Below, in pieces: positions 44,295-53,547 of a stretch of 64,000 bases of DNA (position 1 is its first letter; each line of letters begins with the position of its first letter). The DNA comes from Acetobacter sp. DsW_063. Its GTDB lineage: Bacteria > Pseudomonadota > Alphaproteobacteria > Acetobacterales > Acetobacteraceae. The stretch covers positions 1 through 64,000 of the forward strand of contig NZ_JOPL01000025.1 of NCBI RefSeq assembly GCF_002153745.1, in the 5' to 3' direction. Both the position numbers and the translations under genes were made by a program. The notes under the pieces are model-generated. The model was not told the origin of the DNA. It searched no databases and worked only from the letters and a program-made list of their open reading frames with translations.

Positions 44295-45308
44295 ATGGCG
44301 CATCGCATCGCAGTCGTAACCGGAGCAGGCGCGGGCATAGGTCGCGCGACTGCGCGTGCTTTGGGCCGGGCGGGTTTCGACGTCGCTTTGCTGGGACGCA
44401 ATGAGGAGCGGCTGGCGGCGGCGGCCGAGGAACTGGAGCAGTCCGGCGTGCGGACCGTGCACGTGGCTGTCGATGTCGCCGACGAAGCGGCGCTGGACGC
44501 CGCCGCAGAGCAGGTCGAGGAAGAACTTGGCCCGATTTCGATCTGGGTCAATTGCGCCGGCGCCACCGTCGTAGGTCCAGTCGTGGAACTGGATGGCGCC
44601 GATATCCGTCGCGCGACGGAGGTCACTTACCTTGGCTCCGTCTATGGCTCCACCGCCGCGCTGCGCCGTATGCGACGGCGTGGGCAGGGCGTGATCGTCA
44701 ATCTGGCGCTTGGCCCGCGCTTGCGCGGATTGCCGCTGCAGGCGGCGGAGAACGGTGCGCGCAGCGCCGTGGTTGGCTTCTGCGAAAGCCTGCGCGCCGA
44801 GATCGCCCATGACGGCGATCGCATCCGTGTGGTGCTTGTCCATCTACCGTCCTTCAATACGCCGCGCTTTGGCTGGACGAAGAACCTGACCGGCAAGCGC
44901 CTGCGTCCGCCTGCGCCGATCTTCGAACCGGAAGTGGCCGGAGAGGCCATCTGCCGCGCGGCCTTCCACAGCGGCGAGGATATGTGGGTTGGCCTGCGTG
45001 GCCAGATCACGCGCGCGATCGACGCGCTCGCTCCGCGTATCGTTGCGTCCCGTCGTGCTCGCCGGGGTTATGCGGCGCAACTGGAGAAAGCTCCCGCGTC
45101 CGACGACGCTCCCGCCAACTTGGATTACAGTGTCGCAGGTGCGCTTTCCGCTTATGGGCCTTTCGATATCGAGACCAAAAAGGCGACGGCGCTGACGCCT
45201 GCATTTCTCGGCGCTCCATTGCCGTTGGGTGCGCGCCTGGGGCTGGCGACGCTGGGCGTCGTCAGCGTTCTGGCGGGGGTGTGGGGGTGGCGTAAGTTTA
45301 AAGTCTGA
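44295..45308 (+). CDS. short-chain dehydrogenase homologue without catalytic residues, C-terminal membrane anchor
   Basis: A 337-residue protein with the SDR Rossmann fold: TGAGAGIG (10-16 region), NCAG (86-89) and the usual spacing. Aligned on the conserved LPLQ-A segment, the catalytic Ser is Leu139, the Tyr of YxxxK is Glu152 and the Lys is Arg156. All three are replaced although the nucleotide site is intact, so dehydrogenase activity is unlikely. Residues about 313-334 form one hydrophobic helix ending in WRKFKV, which would anchor it to the membrane. It may be a NAD(P)-sensing or structural protein. Confidence 0.82.
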   Translation: MAHRIAVVTGAGAGIGRATARALGRAGFDVALLGRNEERLAAAAEELEQSGVRTVHVAVDVADEAALDAAAEQVEEELGPISIWVNCAGATVVGPVVELDGADIRRATEVTYLGSVYGSTAALRRMRRRGQGVIVNLALGPRLRGLPLQAAENGARSAVVGFCESLRAEIAHDGDRIRVVLVHLPSFNTPRFGWTKNLTGKRLRPPAPIFEPEVAGEAICRAAFHSGEDMWVGLRGQITRAIDALAPRIVASRRARRGYAAQLEKAPASDDAPANLDYSVAGALSAYGPFDIETKKATALTPAFLGAPLPLGARLGLATLGVVSVLAGVWGWRKFKV

Positions 45309-45484
45309 TAAGCGAAGCGCAGGCTATTCTGGTTAGAAGGTATTTGCGCGCCGCTCGTTTCCGCTGTCGAGTAGCCAGAGTGGGCGGCGTTTCCCCCGGC
45401 CTCCTGATGCGCTGCGCGTCAGTGACGGAGGCGCGCAGGACGCGGGGATAGTGTCGGCCTCAAATCAGTCTCCTTCGGTGGCGT

Positions 45485-46126
45485 TTAGCTGCTCCATTGA
45501 GAACAGCGGATGACTGAACAGAAATTGCCGCGATGAAAGTGCGGCTCCTTGTCTGCGATGACGTCCGCTTTGACGTTACCGAATGTAGTGTCGGGCTTGT
45601 GTCGAATCCCGTCGTAAAACGCCTGAATGATATCCTCTTTAAAATTCGGGGAGCGTGAAAACGCCGCGACGACGGCCTCGCGTTCGGCTGCGGAATATTG
45701 CGCGTAGGTGAGGCCCAGCACGTCCATCTCCACGCCAGCGGTCACAAGCGCCACGACAGGATGCATGTGTTGCGGCACGCCCGGCGTGGTGTGGAGCGCG
45801 ATCGCCGTCCACACCGTATAGGCGTCTTCCTCGGGAACGCCGTGGCTCCGCAGGAAATCGCGGGCGGCATGGGCTCCATCGACCTCAAACCGTTCGCCTG
45901 GGCTGCTGTGGCTCGGCATCAGGCCGATGTCGTGAAACATCGCTCCTGCATAAAGTAATTCGCGGTCGAATTTGATTCCGCGCTTGACGCCCGCCAGCGC
46001 GCCGAATTGGTAAACACGGCTGGAATGGTTGAAGAGCAGCTCTGTTTCGGTGTCGCGAATATATTCGGTGATTGCGCGGGCTAACGCACTGTCGGGAATT
46101 GCGGCTTCTTGAGTGACGGACGGCAT
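45485..46126 (-). CDS. HD-domain hydrolase (cyanamide hydratase-like)
   Basis: A 213-residue metal-dependent HD-domain protein. The metal site includes NHSSRVYQFG (about 33-42) and FHDIGL (about 64-69), with later HAARDF and ALHTTPG. This layout is that of the HD group annotated as cyanamide hydratase-like, a broad family with few tested members. It is divergent from a GlxA-type regulator with 108 bases between start codons, so it is probably the regulated gene. The substrate is unknown. Confidence 0.83.
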   Translation of the reverse strand: MPSVTQEAAIPDSALARAITEYIRDTETELLFNHSSRVYQFGALAGVKRGIKFDRELLYAGAMFHDIGLMPSHSSPGERFEVDGAHAARDFLRSHGVPEEDAYTVWTAIALHTTPGVPQHMHPVVALVTAGVEMDVLGLTYAQYSAAEREAVVAAFSRSPNFKEDIIQAFYDGIRHKPDTTFGNVKADVIADKEPHFHRGNFCSVIRCSQWSS

Positions 46127-46183
46127 ATTTTCCCCCTGCTGGCTGGCCTTGCGCAGACGGTAGGAGTGTCGTGAAATGGCTGC

Positions 46184-46214
46184 AATTGTTGTAATACGTC
46201 GATTTCGGACAATT
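46184..46214. promoter_or_regulatory. inverted repeat in divergent promoter region
   Basis: AATTGT (46184-46189) and ACAATT (46209-46214), with a 19-base spacer, lie between the HD-domain gene and the GlxA-type regulator gene. The spacing is compatible with an AraC-type dimer site. It could be the regulator's operator, but six-base repeats occur by chance. Confidence 0.25.
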
Positions 46215-46234
46215 TAGGGTCAGGGCGGCCACGG

Positions 46235-47212
46235 ATGAAAGTGCGGTCGAAGACAATTGTGGTGGTGGCGTTGCCGGGGGTCCAGCTTCTGGACGTATGC
46301 GGCCCGCTGGATGTGTTCGCGGAAGCTAATGCTCAGGTCGGGCGTGAGGAATACCGACTTGTCGTCACCGCGATCGAACCGGGTCAGGTCCGCAGTTCGT
46401 CCGGCGTGCGGTTAGTGGCGGACTGTATTATCGGCGACGACGAAGATGAGGCGATCGACACGCTTCTCGTCGCCGGACGCCCAAACGCGGCCGTTTCCCC
46501 GGTGGATGACGCTGTTGTCGCATGGTTACGCAGGCGGGCGCCGACGGCGCGGCGATTTGGGTCGGTGTGCAGCGGAGCATTCTTTCTTGCCGCAGCAGGT
46601 CTGCTGGACGGCAAACGGGTCACGACTCATTGGGCCGTCGCGGAGGAACTGGTGCGACAGTTTCCAGACGTCATGGTGGATGCGGAGGCGATTCACGTCG
46701 CGGACGGGGCCCTTCGGACAGCCGCCGGGGTAACCGCCGGACTGGATCTCGCGTTGTCGCTTGTCGAGGAGGATCTGGGCCACGAGCTAGCGAGGAGGGT
46801 GGCAAGCCAACTCGTGATGTTCTTCAAGCGACCGGGCGGGCAGATGCAGTTCAGCCGCAAGGGCGTCGCCGCGTTGCCCGGTCGCTCGGCGTTGCAAGAA
46901 CTGCAGCGGTGGGTGGCGACCAATCCGGGCTTGAACCACTCAGTCGCGAATCTCGCCAGACGTATGGATCTGAGCACGCGCCATTTCTCGAGGTTGTTTC
47001 GCAACGAGGTGGGAGTGACGCCGGCGTCGTGGGTTGAAGACGCTCGCGTGAATGCCGCCCGGCGACGTCTGGAACTGGGACAGGAGACGCCAAAGCAGGT
47101 CGCGGCGTCCTGCGGTTTTGCCGATGTCGACACATTGCGCCGGGCGTTCGTCAGGCATGTGGGCGTGTCGCCAGCTGAATATAGAAAGAGGTTTTCGAAA
47201 TTTGACGCGTGA
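46235..47212 (+). CDS. GlxA-family transcriptional regulator (DJ-1/PfpI domain plus AraC helix-turn-helix)
   Basis: A 325-residue regulator. The N-terminal DJ-1/PfpI-like domain (about 7-180) starts IVVVALPGVQLLDVCGPLDVF and carries FGSVCSGAFFLAAAGLLDG with the nucleophile-position Cys; it binds small molecules rather than cutting them. The AraC helix-turn-helix pair is at about 225-322 (SVANLARRMDLSTRHFSRLF and AASCGFADVDTLRRAFVRHVGVSPAEYRKRF). Members control amidase, arginine or quaternary-amine genes. Its likely target here is the divergent HD-domain gene. Confidence 0.88.
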   Translation: MKVRSKTIVVVALPGVQLLDVCGPLDVFAEANAQVGREEYRLVVTAIEPGQVRSSSGVRLVADCIIGDDEDEAIDTLLVAGRPNAAVSPVDDAVVAWLRRRAPTARRFGSVCSGAFFLAAAGLLDGKRVTTHWAVAEELVRQFPDVMVDAEAIHVADGALRTAAGVTAGLDLALSLVEEDLGHELARRVASQLVMFFKRPGGQMQFSRKGVAALPGRSALQELQRWVATNPGLNHSVANLARRMDLSTRHFSRLFRNEVGVTPASWVEDARVNAARRRLELGQETPKQVAASCGFADVDTLRRAFVRHVGVSPAEYRKRFSKFDA

Positions 47213-47526
47213 AAATGGAACTGTATCGAGTGGTCCGGACTTGATGCGTGAAACTCGCACCGAATCACCCACGCTTCGCTGGCTAAATCACTGAGTGTGA
47301 GGAAAGGCGACGTTTTGAGCGTGTCACGCACTACTATGCGGCGAGGGGCGCCCGGTACGGATCTCGCTGCGTGGTGAGGGGGAGTTGCTGGCGACGGACC
47401 TTCGAGCCGCCGTCTCTCGTCTCCTGCGTTGACGCGCTGCGGCATCGCCCGTAAAAGCCCGCGTTCCGATATCAGCGAAGCCCGAACAGGCGCAGCCTTT
47501 TTTGAGCGCCGGAGGCGCCGCTTGCC
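47213..47526. other. intergenic region, no gene recognised
   Basis: About 315 GC-rich bases between the GlxA-type regulator gene and the helicase gene. Only short frames without recognisable products are present, and no clear hairpin with a T-run. The helicase promoter presumably lies here; a GGAGG-containing stretch about 12 bases before 47527 is its ribosome-binding site. Confidence 0.4.
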
Positions 47527-48819
47527 ATGACCATGACATTTGCCGACCTCTCTCTGGCGGAACCCGTGCTCCGCGCGCTGGCGGAGGAGGGCTACGTCAA
47601 GCCGACGCCCATCCAGGCTCAGTCGATCCCGATGTTGCTCGAAGGGCGTGATCTGCTCGGCATGGCGCAGACGGGCACTGGCAAGACCGCAGCCTTCGCG
47701 CTGCCTTTGCTTCATCGTCTGGCGCAGTCTCCACGCCCGGCGCCAGCAGGCGGCGCGCGCGTGCTCGTCCTCGCGCCCACGCGCGAGCTTGTCTCGCAGA
47801 TTGCTGACGGCTTCGAGAGCTTTGGCCGCCATCTGGATATCAACGTAACGACGATTTTTGGCGGCGTCAGCCAGTTTCATCAGGTCAATGCGATGAAAGA
47901 TGGCGTGGACATCATTGTCGCCGCGCCGGGGCGTCTGCTCGACCTGATTGAGCAAGGACTGTGCGATCTGTCGCAGCTTGAAGCTCTGGTTCTGGACGAA
48001 GCTGACCAGATGCTCGACATGGGCTTCGCCAAGCCGATAGAGCGCATTGTCGCGACGTTGCCGAAAGATCGTCACACGCTGCTGTTTTCGGCGACGATGC
48101 CGAAGTCTATCGCCGCGTTGGCTGAGAGCCTGCTGCGCGACCCGGCGAAGGTCGAGATCGCTCCGCCGTCAACCACAGTGGACCGCATCGAGCAATCCGT
48201 CATGTTCCTCGACGCGGCCAACAAGAAAGACGCGCTGCTGACGCTGCTGCGTACGCCGGGGATGGGGCAGGCGGTCGTCTTCACCTTGCAGAAGAACATT
48301 GCCAACGAGGTCTGCGCCTTCATCGTAGAAGCAGGCATCACTGCCGAGGCCCTGCACGGCAACAAGTCGCAGGGCCAGCGGGAACGCGCGCTCGACGCCT
48401 TTCGTTCCGGAGACGCTCAGGTTCTGGTGGCGACAGACATCGCCGCGCGCGGTATCGACGTCGACACGGTAACGCATGTTTTCAACCACGATCTGCCGAG
48501 CCTGCCGGAAAGCTATGTGCACCGCATCGGGCGCACTGGCCGTGCAGGCCGCGCCGGTTTCGCCGTCACGCTGTGCGACGCTGAACAGCGCGCCTGGTTA
48601 CACGCCGTGGAACGGGAGATTGGCCGCGCTCTGATCGTTCACGAAGACCACGAGTGGCATTCCGAAGATGCGAGAAATTCGACCATGCGTCCGCCTGTGT
48701 TGGGTGGTGGGCCGGTGAAGCAAATCAAGCCGCAGAAGACGCGGGAGCGTAAAGTGTGGACCGAAGAAGAGAAGCAGGCGGCCCGGATAGCCGCCGGGAA
48801 AGTTGTGGAAAACGCGTAA
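47527..48819 (+). CDS. DEAD-box ATP-dependent RNA helicase (RhlE-like)
   Basis: A 430-residue RNA helicase likely to act in ribosome assembly, mRNA decay or cold adaptation. The motifs appear in order: Q motif with PTPIQ (26-30), AQTGTGKT (47-54), PTRELV, VLDEADQMLDMGF, SAT, and in the second domain TDIAARGIDVD and HRIGRTGRAGR. The C-terminal tail is short and basic (PVKQIKPQKTRERKVW), as in RhlE relatives. Two nearby ATGs (47527 and 47533) are both usable. Confidence 0.93.
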   Translation: MTMTFADLSLAEPVLRALAEEGYVKPTPIQAQSIPMLLEGRDLLGMAQTGTGKTAAFALPLLHRLAQSPRPAPAGGARVLVLAPTRELVSQIADGFESFGRHLDINVTTIFGGVSQFHQVNAMKDGVDIIVAAPGRLLDLIEQGLCDLSQLEALVLDEADQMLDMGFAKPIERIVATLPKDRHTLLFSATMPKSIAALAESLLRDPAKVEIAPPSTTVDRIEQSVMFLDAANKKDALLTLLRTPGMGQAVVFTLQKNIANEVCAFIVEAGITAEALHGNKSQGQRERALDAFRSGDAQVLVATDIAARGIDVDTVTHVFNHDLPSLPESYVHRIGRTGRAGRAGFAVTLCDAEQRAWLHAVEREIGRALIVHEDHEWHSEDARNSTMRPPVLGGGPVKQIKPQKTRERKVWTEEEKQAARIAAGKVVENA

Positions 48820-49084
48820 TTGAGTCGGTGGGCGAGGGGAGGACTTCCTCTCACCTGTCCGCGAGCGACATACTGGGCCTTCCCGTTCCAACTGGAAAAC
48901 GGGATCGTCGCTTCACAAAATAACTAAAATACCAACTCTGTCGCCCCCGGTAGTGAAATCAGTCCGTTATCGGACATCGACGGAACGTGGCGTTCGCTGC
49001 AGCGAAGATAGAAAAAATCTCAGTGTACGAGGCTATGGTTTTGGCGTATGCCATTACGAGTAGTAGATAACTAAGCTGAACATA

Positions 49085-50302
49085 TCATGTAAAATTAAAG
49101 TTCGATACTTCATTAAATAATTGAAGATTTGTCATTTTCATAAGGGCGTCAACGGGATTGGGTTGCGATGAAAATTTAACAATGACAACCTCCGACTGGG
49201 GGTCGACGTAGAGCCATTGCCCATGAATGCCCAGCGTAAAGAATGCTTGGTGAGCATTCCCGCTCTGATACCATTGATTGCGATAAGATCCGCCGGGAAG
49301 CCAGTCGGCAAAATTCCCTTCCCTCCAGGCTTGCATGTCTCCCCCTGAAATCGTGTCGGCCACCCATTCTGGCGAAATAACCTGACGACCAAGGGCCTTG
49401 CCTCCACACCGCATGGCTTCTCCGATCCTCGCGAGGTCACGCGGGGTCATGGAAATTCCGCCGCCTGCGCGTGGCGTACCCTCTGTATCCACGGTTATTG
49501 AACCAGATTGGCGGAGACCGAGCGGGCGCCAGAGACGTGTGGCTGCGAAATCCGCCAGGCGCTCTCCGGATGCCCGCTCCACTACCAGCCCAAGGACATC
49601 GGAATTCGGCGAACAATAGTAAAAGGGGCCACCGTGCTCATTGCTTCCTTTCTTTAGCGATGCAAGAAATTCGATCACTGTCTCCTGGGGCGTTCCCTCC
49701 ATCTGTGGATCGAGGAGGCCCGCCCTTCGATAGCGGGCGAAATCGCCAAGAGAATCGCCGTATTCTTCTGTAAAAGCTACGCTCGTGCGCATATCGAGCA
49801 CGTGTTGAATGGAGGCGTTTCCAAAAGCGGAACGCTCCAGCTCCGGCACGTATCTCGCTACCGGTGCGTCGCGTTCGATTAACCCGTCGCCGACCAGAAG
49901 GCCGACCAAAAGACCTGTGATGGATTTACTTGAAGAAAACATAATATGACGGGTCTGAAGATCGAACTGCGGCGCATGAAATTCGGCTATAAAGCGTCCC
50001 GATTTCATGACGACCAAGGCGTCCGTCCAGGTACGGCGCAACACATCGATCAGTGGTTCTGACTCGCCCGCAATTTTAACGTTCTTTTCGATTAACCGAT
50101 GGGGGCCAACTACGGGCTCTTCTGGCTCCACTGAGTATGATCGAATCTCCGCGGTCGGTATAAATTCCGGGACATGGCAAAACGCCCATACATTCCATGG
50201 AGAATTTCTCCAGTTGTGCAAATGGACCTGATTTCTCATGAAACCATAGGCGTTTGCGAACTGATCGCGCTGCGTCATACGAATTGCTCGTTCTGAGGAC
50301 AT
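49085..50302 (-). CDS. NylB-like serine hydrolase (6-aminohexanoate-dimer hydrolase family)
   Basis: A 405-residue hydrolase of the class C beta-lactamase/esterase VIII fold. From memory, its sequence follows nylon-oligomer hydrolase NylB closely: NSPWNVWAFCHVPEFIPTA near the start, TWTDALVVMKSG, SSSK with Ser123 and Lys126, FYYCSPNSD with the Tyr229 general base, and GIHGQWLYVDPQSEVVIVKFSS near the end. No signal peptide is seen, so it should act in the cytoplasm. It starts 16 bases after the ABC ATPase gene, which makes an imported amide or short peptide-like compound the likely substrate. An esterase role remains possible. ATG 50278 is an alternative start. Confidence 0.8.
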   Translation of the reverse strand: MSSERAIRMTQRDQFANAYGFMRNQVHLHNWRNSPWNVWAFCHVPEFIPTAEIRSYSVEPEEPVVGPHRLIEKNVKIAGESEPLIDVLRRTWTDALVVMKSGRFIAEFHAPQFDLQTRHIMFSSSKSITGLLVGLLVGDGLIERDAPVARYVPELERSAFGNASIQHVLDMRTSVAFTEEYGDSLGDFARYRRAGLLDPQMEGTPQETVIEFLASLKKGSNEHGGPFYYCSPNSDVLGLVVERASGERLADFAATRLWRPLGLRQSGSITVDTEGTPRAGGGISMTPRDLARIGEAMRCGGKALGRQVISPEWVADTISGGDMQAWREGNFADWLPGGSYRNQWYQSGNAHQAFFTLGIHGQWLYVDPQSEVVIVKFSSQPNPVDALMKMTNLQLFNEVSNFNFT

Positions 50303-50318
50303 TTATGTGGAGCGCCGG

Positions 50319-51041
50319 TCATTGCACATGCTGCAGGAAATTATGAAATCGCTCGCTAGGCGGCGAGGATAATAAAGCAGTCGGTTCACCGTCATGAATC
50401 ACGCGACCGTTCTCCATGAAAATGAGGCGTGAGCCGACTTGCCGGGCGAAATGCATCTCATGAGTAACAACCATCATGGTCATCCCTTCCGTCGCAAGTG
50501 TTTGCATGACTTTCATGACTTCCTGCCGTAACTCGGGATCCAGGGCTGACGTCGGTTCGTCGAACAGCATCAATTTGGGTTGCACGGCAAGCGCACGGGC
50601 AATTGCAACGCGTTGTTGCTGGCCTCCAGATAATTGAGATGGATAATGATTCTTTCTTTCAAAAAGTCCTACTTTTTCTAGCAACGTTTCGGCGGCTTCC
50701 TGCGCCTCGAATTTCGAGTGCTTATTGACCTGGATCGGCCCAAACATAACATTTTGCAGTGCCGTAAGGTTGGGAAAGAGATTGAACTGCTGAAAGACCA
50801 TGCCCGCCTGACGTCTTATCTGGCGTACGTCAGCGGGCGATCCCAGTACACTAATCCCGTTTACCAACAAATCTCCACCGTTGATTTTTTCTAGAGCATT
50901 GACGCAGCGGAGCATTGTCGACTTCCCGGAACCGGACGGACCGATGATAACGGCGACTTCCCCCGACTTGACCGAGAGTTCGGTTGGTCGCAGCACCACA
51001 TGATCACCAAAGCTTTTCGTGGTTTGACGGAATTCAATCAT
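50319..51041 (-). CDS. polar amino acid ABC transporter, ATP-binding protein
   Basis: A 240-residue ATPase of the GlnQ/HisP group that powers import through the adjacent permease. Walker A is GPSGSGKST (about 35-43), the signature LSGGQQQR, Walker [13 protein letters not shown], and the switch His lies in VVTHEM. Its start is one base after the permease stop, so they are translationally coupled. Substrate specificity comes from the binding protein, not this subunit. Confidence 0.93.
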   Translation of the reverse strand: MIEFRQTTKSFGDHVVLRPTELSVKSGEVAVIIGPSGSGKSTMLRCVNALEKINGGDLLVNGISVLGSPADVRQIRRQAGMVFQQFNLFPNLTALQNVMFGPIQVNKHSKFEAQEAAETLLEKVGLFERKNHYPSQLSGGQQQRVAIARALAVQPKLMLFDEPTSALDPELRQEVMKVMQTLATEGMTMMVVTHEMHFARQVGSRLIFMENGRVIHDGEPTALLSSPPSERFHNFLQHVQ

Positions 51042-51042
51042 T

Positions 51043-51699
51043 TCAGGGCAACCTCACCCGCCGTTCCAGCAAACGCAATCCTAACGCAAATGCGCTGATG
51101 ACCAAAAAGTAAATCGCCGCGACTTCCGACCAAATTTCTACAGAACGAAAATTTTCGGCCATTACCTCCTGACCGCGACGTGTAAGCTCTCCAACTCCTA
51201 TCACTATAAAAATAGAAGTATCTTTCACAACATTGACGAGTTGATTTCCCATTGCCGGTAAAGAACGTCGAAACGCAAGCGGCGCTATAATATGAGCAAG
51301 AACGGCAGGAAAAGAGAGACCCATCGCCAGGCCGGCTTCCTGTATCCCAATCGGAACACTATTAAGAGCTCCGCGTATAATCTCAGCGTTATAAGCTCCA
51401 GAATTGATTATGATGGTAATGATGGCGGCGTCTATGGAGCTGATACGAATGCCCGCTATCAACGGTAACGCAAAAAATATGAACATGACCTGGACTACGA
51501 TAGGCGTTCCTCTGATGAGCGCGACATAAACATGCGCCAGCGCATTGGAGATTCGTCCTCCATACTCCAGTGCAACACCCGCCACGACGCCAAACACGAT
51601 CCCTCCGGCCAATCCGGAAAGCGCGATCAGAAGCGTCACTTGTAGCCCCTGCATCAAATCTGGAAAGGCAGATATCAGAACCGACCAGTCAAAGTTCAT
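51043..51699 (-). CDS. polar amino acid ABC transporter, permease
   Basis: A 218-residue HisM/GlnP-type permease with about five transmembrane segments. The coupling-loop motif is ALNSVPIGIQEAGLAMGLSFPAV, the usual EAA loop. A single permease gene implies a homodimer. ATG 51699 follows CGGAAAA; a TTG at 51717 would add six residues. It lies between the binding-protein gene (26 bases) and the ATPase gene (one base). Confidence 0.92.
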   Translation of the reverse strand: MNFDWSVLISAFPDLMQGLQVTLLIALSGLAGGIVFGVVAGVALEYGGRISNALAHVYVALIRGTPIVVQVMFIFFALPLIAGIRISSIDAAIITIIINSGAYNAEIIRGALNSVPIGIQEAGLAMGLSFPAVLAHIIAPLAFRRSLPAMGNQLVNVVKDTSIFIVIGVGELTRRGQEVMAENFRSVEIWSEVAAIYFLVISAFALGLRLLERRVRLP

Positions 51700-51725
51700 T
51701 TTACATTTTCCGTACAAAACTCAGC

Positions 51726-52478
51726 TTATTCTTCGGTCTGGCCGAACCATTTCTCGTTTAACGCGGAGAGGCGACCATCTTTTTTCATCAACGTCAGTTG
51801 CGTGTTCGCCTGTGCCACAAGGGGGCTTCCCTTTGGAAAGCCGATACAGACATCGCGTCCCTCGAGGTCGGGCTTGATTATCCGTACTTTGCCTTTCCCT
51901 CCGGTGTGGGCGTAATACATCAATACCGGCGTGTCATACACAACTGCATCCGTGCGCCCGGCCTCAAGGGCCAGTAACGCCTCGGTAACAGAGGGCATTT
52001 CAGCAATCGTCGCATTTTTGATGTTTTCTCTGATGTAGGCGATTCCTATTGTGCCGGTCTCTGCGCCAATTATTTTTCCGGCGAGATCCGATGCCGTATG
52101 GATCGTCGTATTGTCGATGCGCGTCACGGCGATTAAGCCGCTTTTGTAGTAGGGTTCAGAAAAATCAATTACTTTTCGGCGTGCTGGTTTTACGAAAAGT
52201 TGCGAGACGACAACATCGAGGCTTCTCGTCTGCAAAGCTGGAATGAGAACGTCAAACTCCATCGGTTGAATTTTCCAATTCTTTCCGATGCCTGTGGCAA
52301 TTTCGCTCCATACGTCGATGTCGAACCCTGTGTAGGACCCGTTTTTTCTGAAGCAAAACGGGGGACCTCCGGCATGTGCTCCGACGATCAGGGGAGCGTC
52401 ATCAGCCCTTGCACCATGCGACGCCACGATAGCGGGTGCGGCCAGCAGACCGAGTCGCAAAATTGAACGTCGATTCAT
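51726..52478 (-). CDS. amino acid ABC transporter, substrate-binding protein
   Basis: A 250-residue periplasmic binding protein of the family 3 (polar amino acid) type. The signal MNRRSILRLGLLAAPAIVASHGARA contains a twin-Arg and could use either the Tat or the Sec route. GFDIDVWSEIATGIG, VVVSQLFVKPARRKVIDFSEPYY and IGAETGTIGIAYI are family landmarks. The usual ligand-carboxylate Arg region is present (PARRK), so the ligand probably has an alpha-amino acid-like head group. The exact ligand is unknown. Confidence 0.9.
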   Translation of the reverse strand: MNRRSILRLGLLAAPAIVASHGARADDAPLIVGAHAGGPPFCFRKNGSYTGFDIDVWSEIATGIGKNWKIQPMEFDVLIPALQTRSLDVVVSQLFVKPARRKVIDFSEPYYKSGLIAVTRIDNTTIHTASDLAGKIIGAETGTIGIAYIRENIKNATIAEMPSVTEALLALEAGRTDAVVYDTPVLMYYAHTGGKGKVRIIKPDLEGRDVCIGFPKGSPLVAQANTQLTLMKKDGRLSALNEKWFGQTEE

Positions 52479-52571
52479 TTTTCACTCGTCCTGAAAGGTA
52501 AAAATGAATAATTCCTGTAATCCATATTCGTTTGGTGTCAGGATTGCTCGAATACTGACTTACAGAGAATC

Positions 52572-53459
52572 TCAGCGTTCGGCAGATGCTTCCACGTGAC
52601 CTCCCAGCCAGCAGCCGCAAATTTTTTCGTCATCAAGAGTGAAACGAATATCTATTTTGGAGGGCCGGTTCATCGCTCGACCCTGGCGGATTGTGATGAG
52701 ACGATCGGACGCTTCGACCAGTTGATTCTCCAGCAGCCCAAAGGCCAGAGCCGAAGCTGCAATTCCAGTCGCAGCATCTTCAGGATATCCGGAATTTTTC
52801 GGAAATTGTCTGGCGTCGTAAATTTGCCGAGCACGATCATGTGGAGCGTATGGGTATAGCCCCGTCGAATCTATTCTTTCGCACAGACTTTCAATACGCG
52901 TGAAATCGGGTTGCAACGCGTCAAGAATGGCCGTGTTTTTCACGGGAACTAAAGTCTTGACCCGACTGGTTGCTGCGTTCTGAATGGGGAACGGCGCTAG
53001 GTCATTTTTGGAGATCTGGAGAACATCCAGAATCTCCGCTTCGCTCTCGGCTGGGTTCGGCAATACATCAATTTTGCCAGGAGGCTGCGTAATCTCAAAT
53101 TGCGCTTCCGCTCCAACGCCCGCGGCAAGGCGTCCACAAACAATGCCGCTCTTCGTCCATATTTTGGCCTCTTGTCGAGGCAATTTTCCGTTTTTGTGCA
53201 GCAGCCAGAGCGCGCCGACAGTCACATGGCCGCACATAGCCATTTCGTGATTGGGAACGAAATATCGAATTTCAAAGTCACATTGGGAGTCGGGAGGGGG
53301 CGGCAATATGAACCCGCTTTCAAGGCCGAATTCTTTCGTGATGCTCTGCATCTCCACGCCAGACAGGCCGGATGCGTCCATTGCTATGGGCGCGGGGTTG
53401 CCACCGCCTTGGCCATCGGTAAATACGTTGACGATTTTCATAGAAATGCCCGACTTCAT
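52572..53459 (-). CDS. PhzF-family isomerase/epimerase-like protein
   Basis: A protein of about 295 residues with the two-lobed diaminopimelate-epimerase/PhzF fold. The catalytic Glu is in EFGLESGF (about 45). AMCGHVTVGALWLL and the second-lobe loop GYPEDAATGIAASALAFGLL line the active site. PhzF enzymes move protons and double bonds in cyclic or amino-acid-like compounds; most family members outside phenazine pathways are untested. ATG 53459 or 53441 (giving MKIVNVFTDG, the commoner family start) are both possible. Its place next to an amino acid transporter suggests it processes the imported compound. Confidence 0.84.
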   Translation of the reverse strand: MKSGISMKIVNVFTDGQGGGNPAPIAMDASGLSGVEMQSITKEFGLESGFILPPPPDSQCDFEIRYFVPNHEMAMCGHVTVGALWLLHKNGKLPRQEAKIWTKSGIVCGRLAAGVGAEAQFEITQPPGKIDVLPNPAESEAEILDVLQISKNDLAPFPIQNAATSRVKTLVPVKNTAILDALQPDFTRIESLCERIDSTGLYPYAPHDRARQIYDARQFPKNSGYPEDAATGIAASALAFGLLENQLVEASDRLITIRQGRAMNRPSKIDIRFTLDDEKICGCWLGGHVEASAER

Positions 53460-53547
53460 CGTCACGCCCTATCAGGTGGTTCGTATGGGCAGACAATAAA
53501 CGGATCTGGAGTTTCTTTGCTTGTCCCGTCGGGCCGTATCTTATGCC

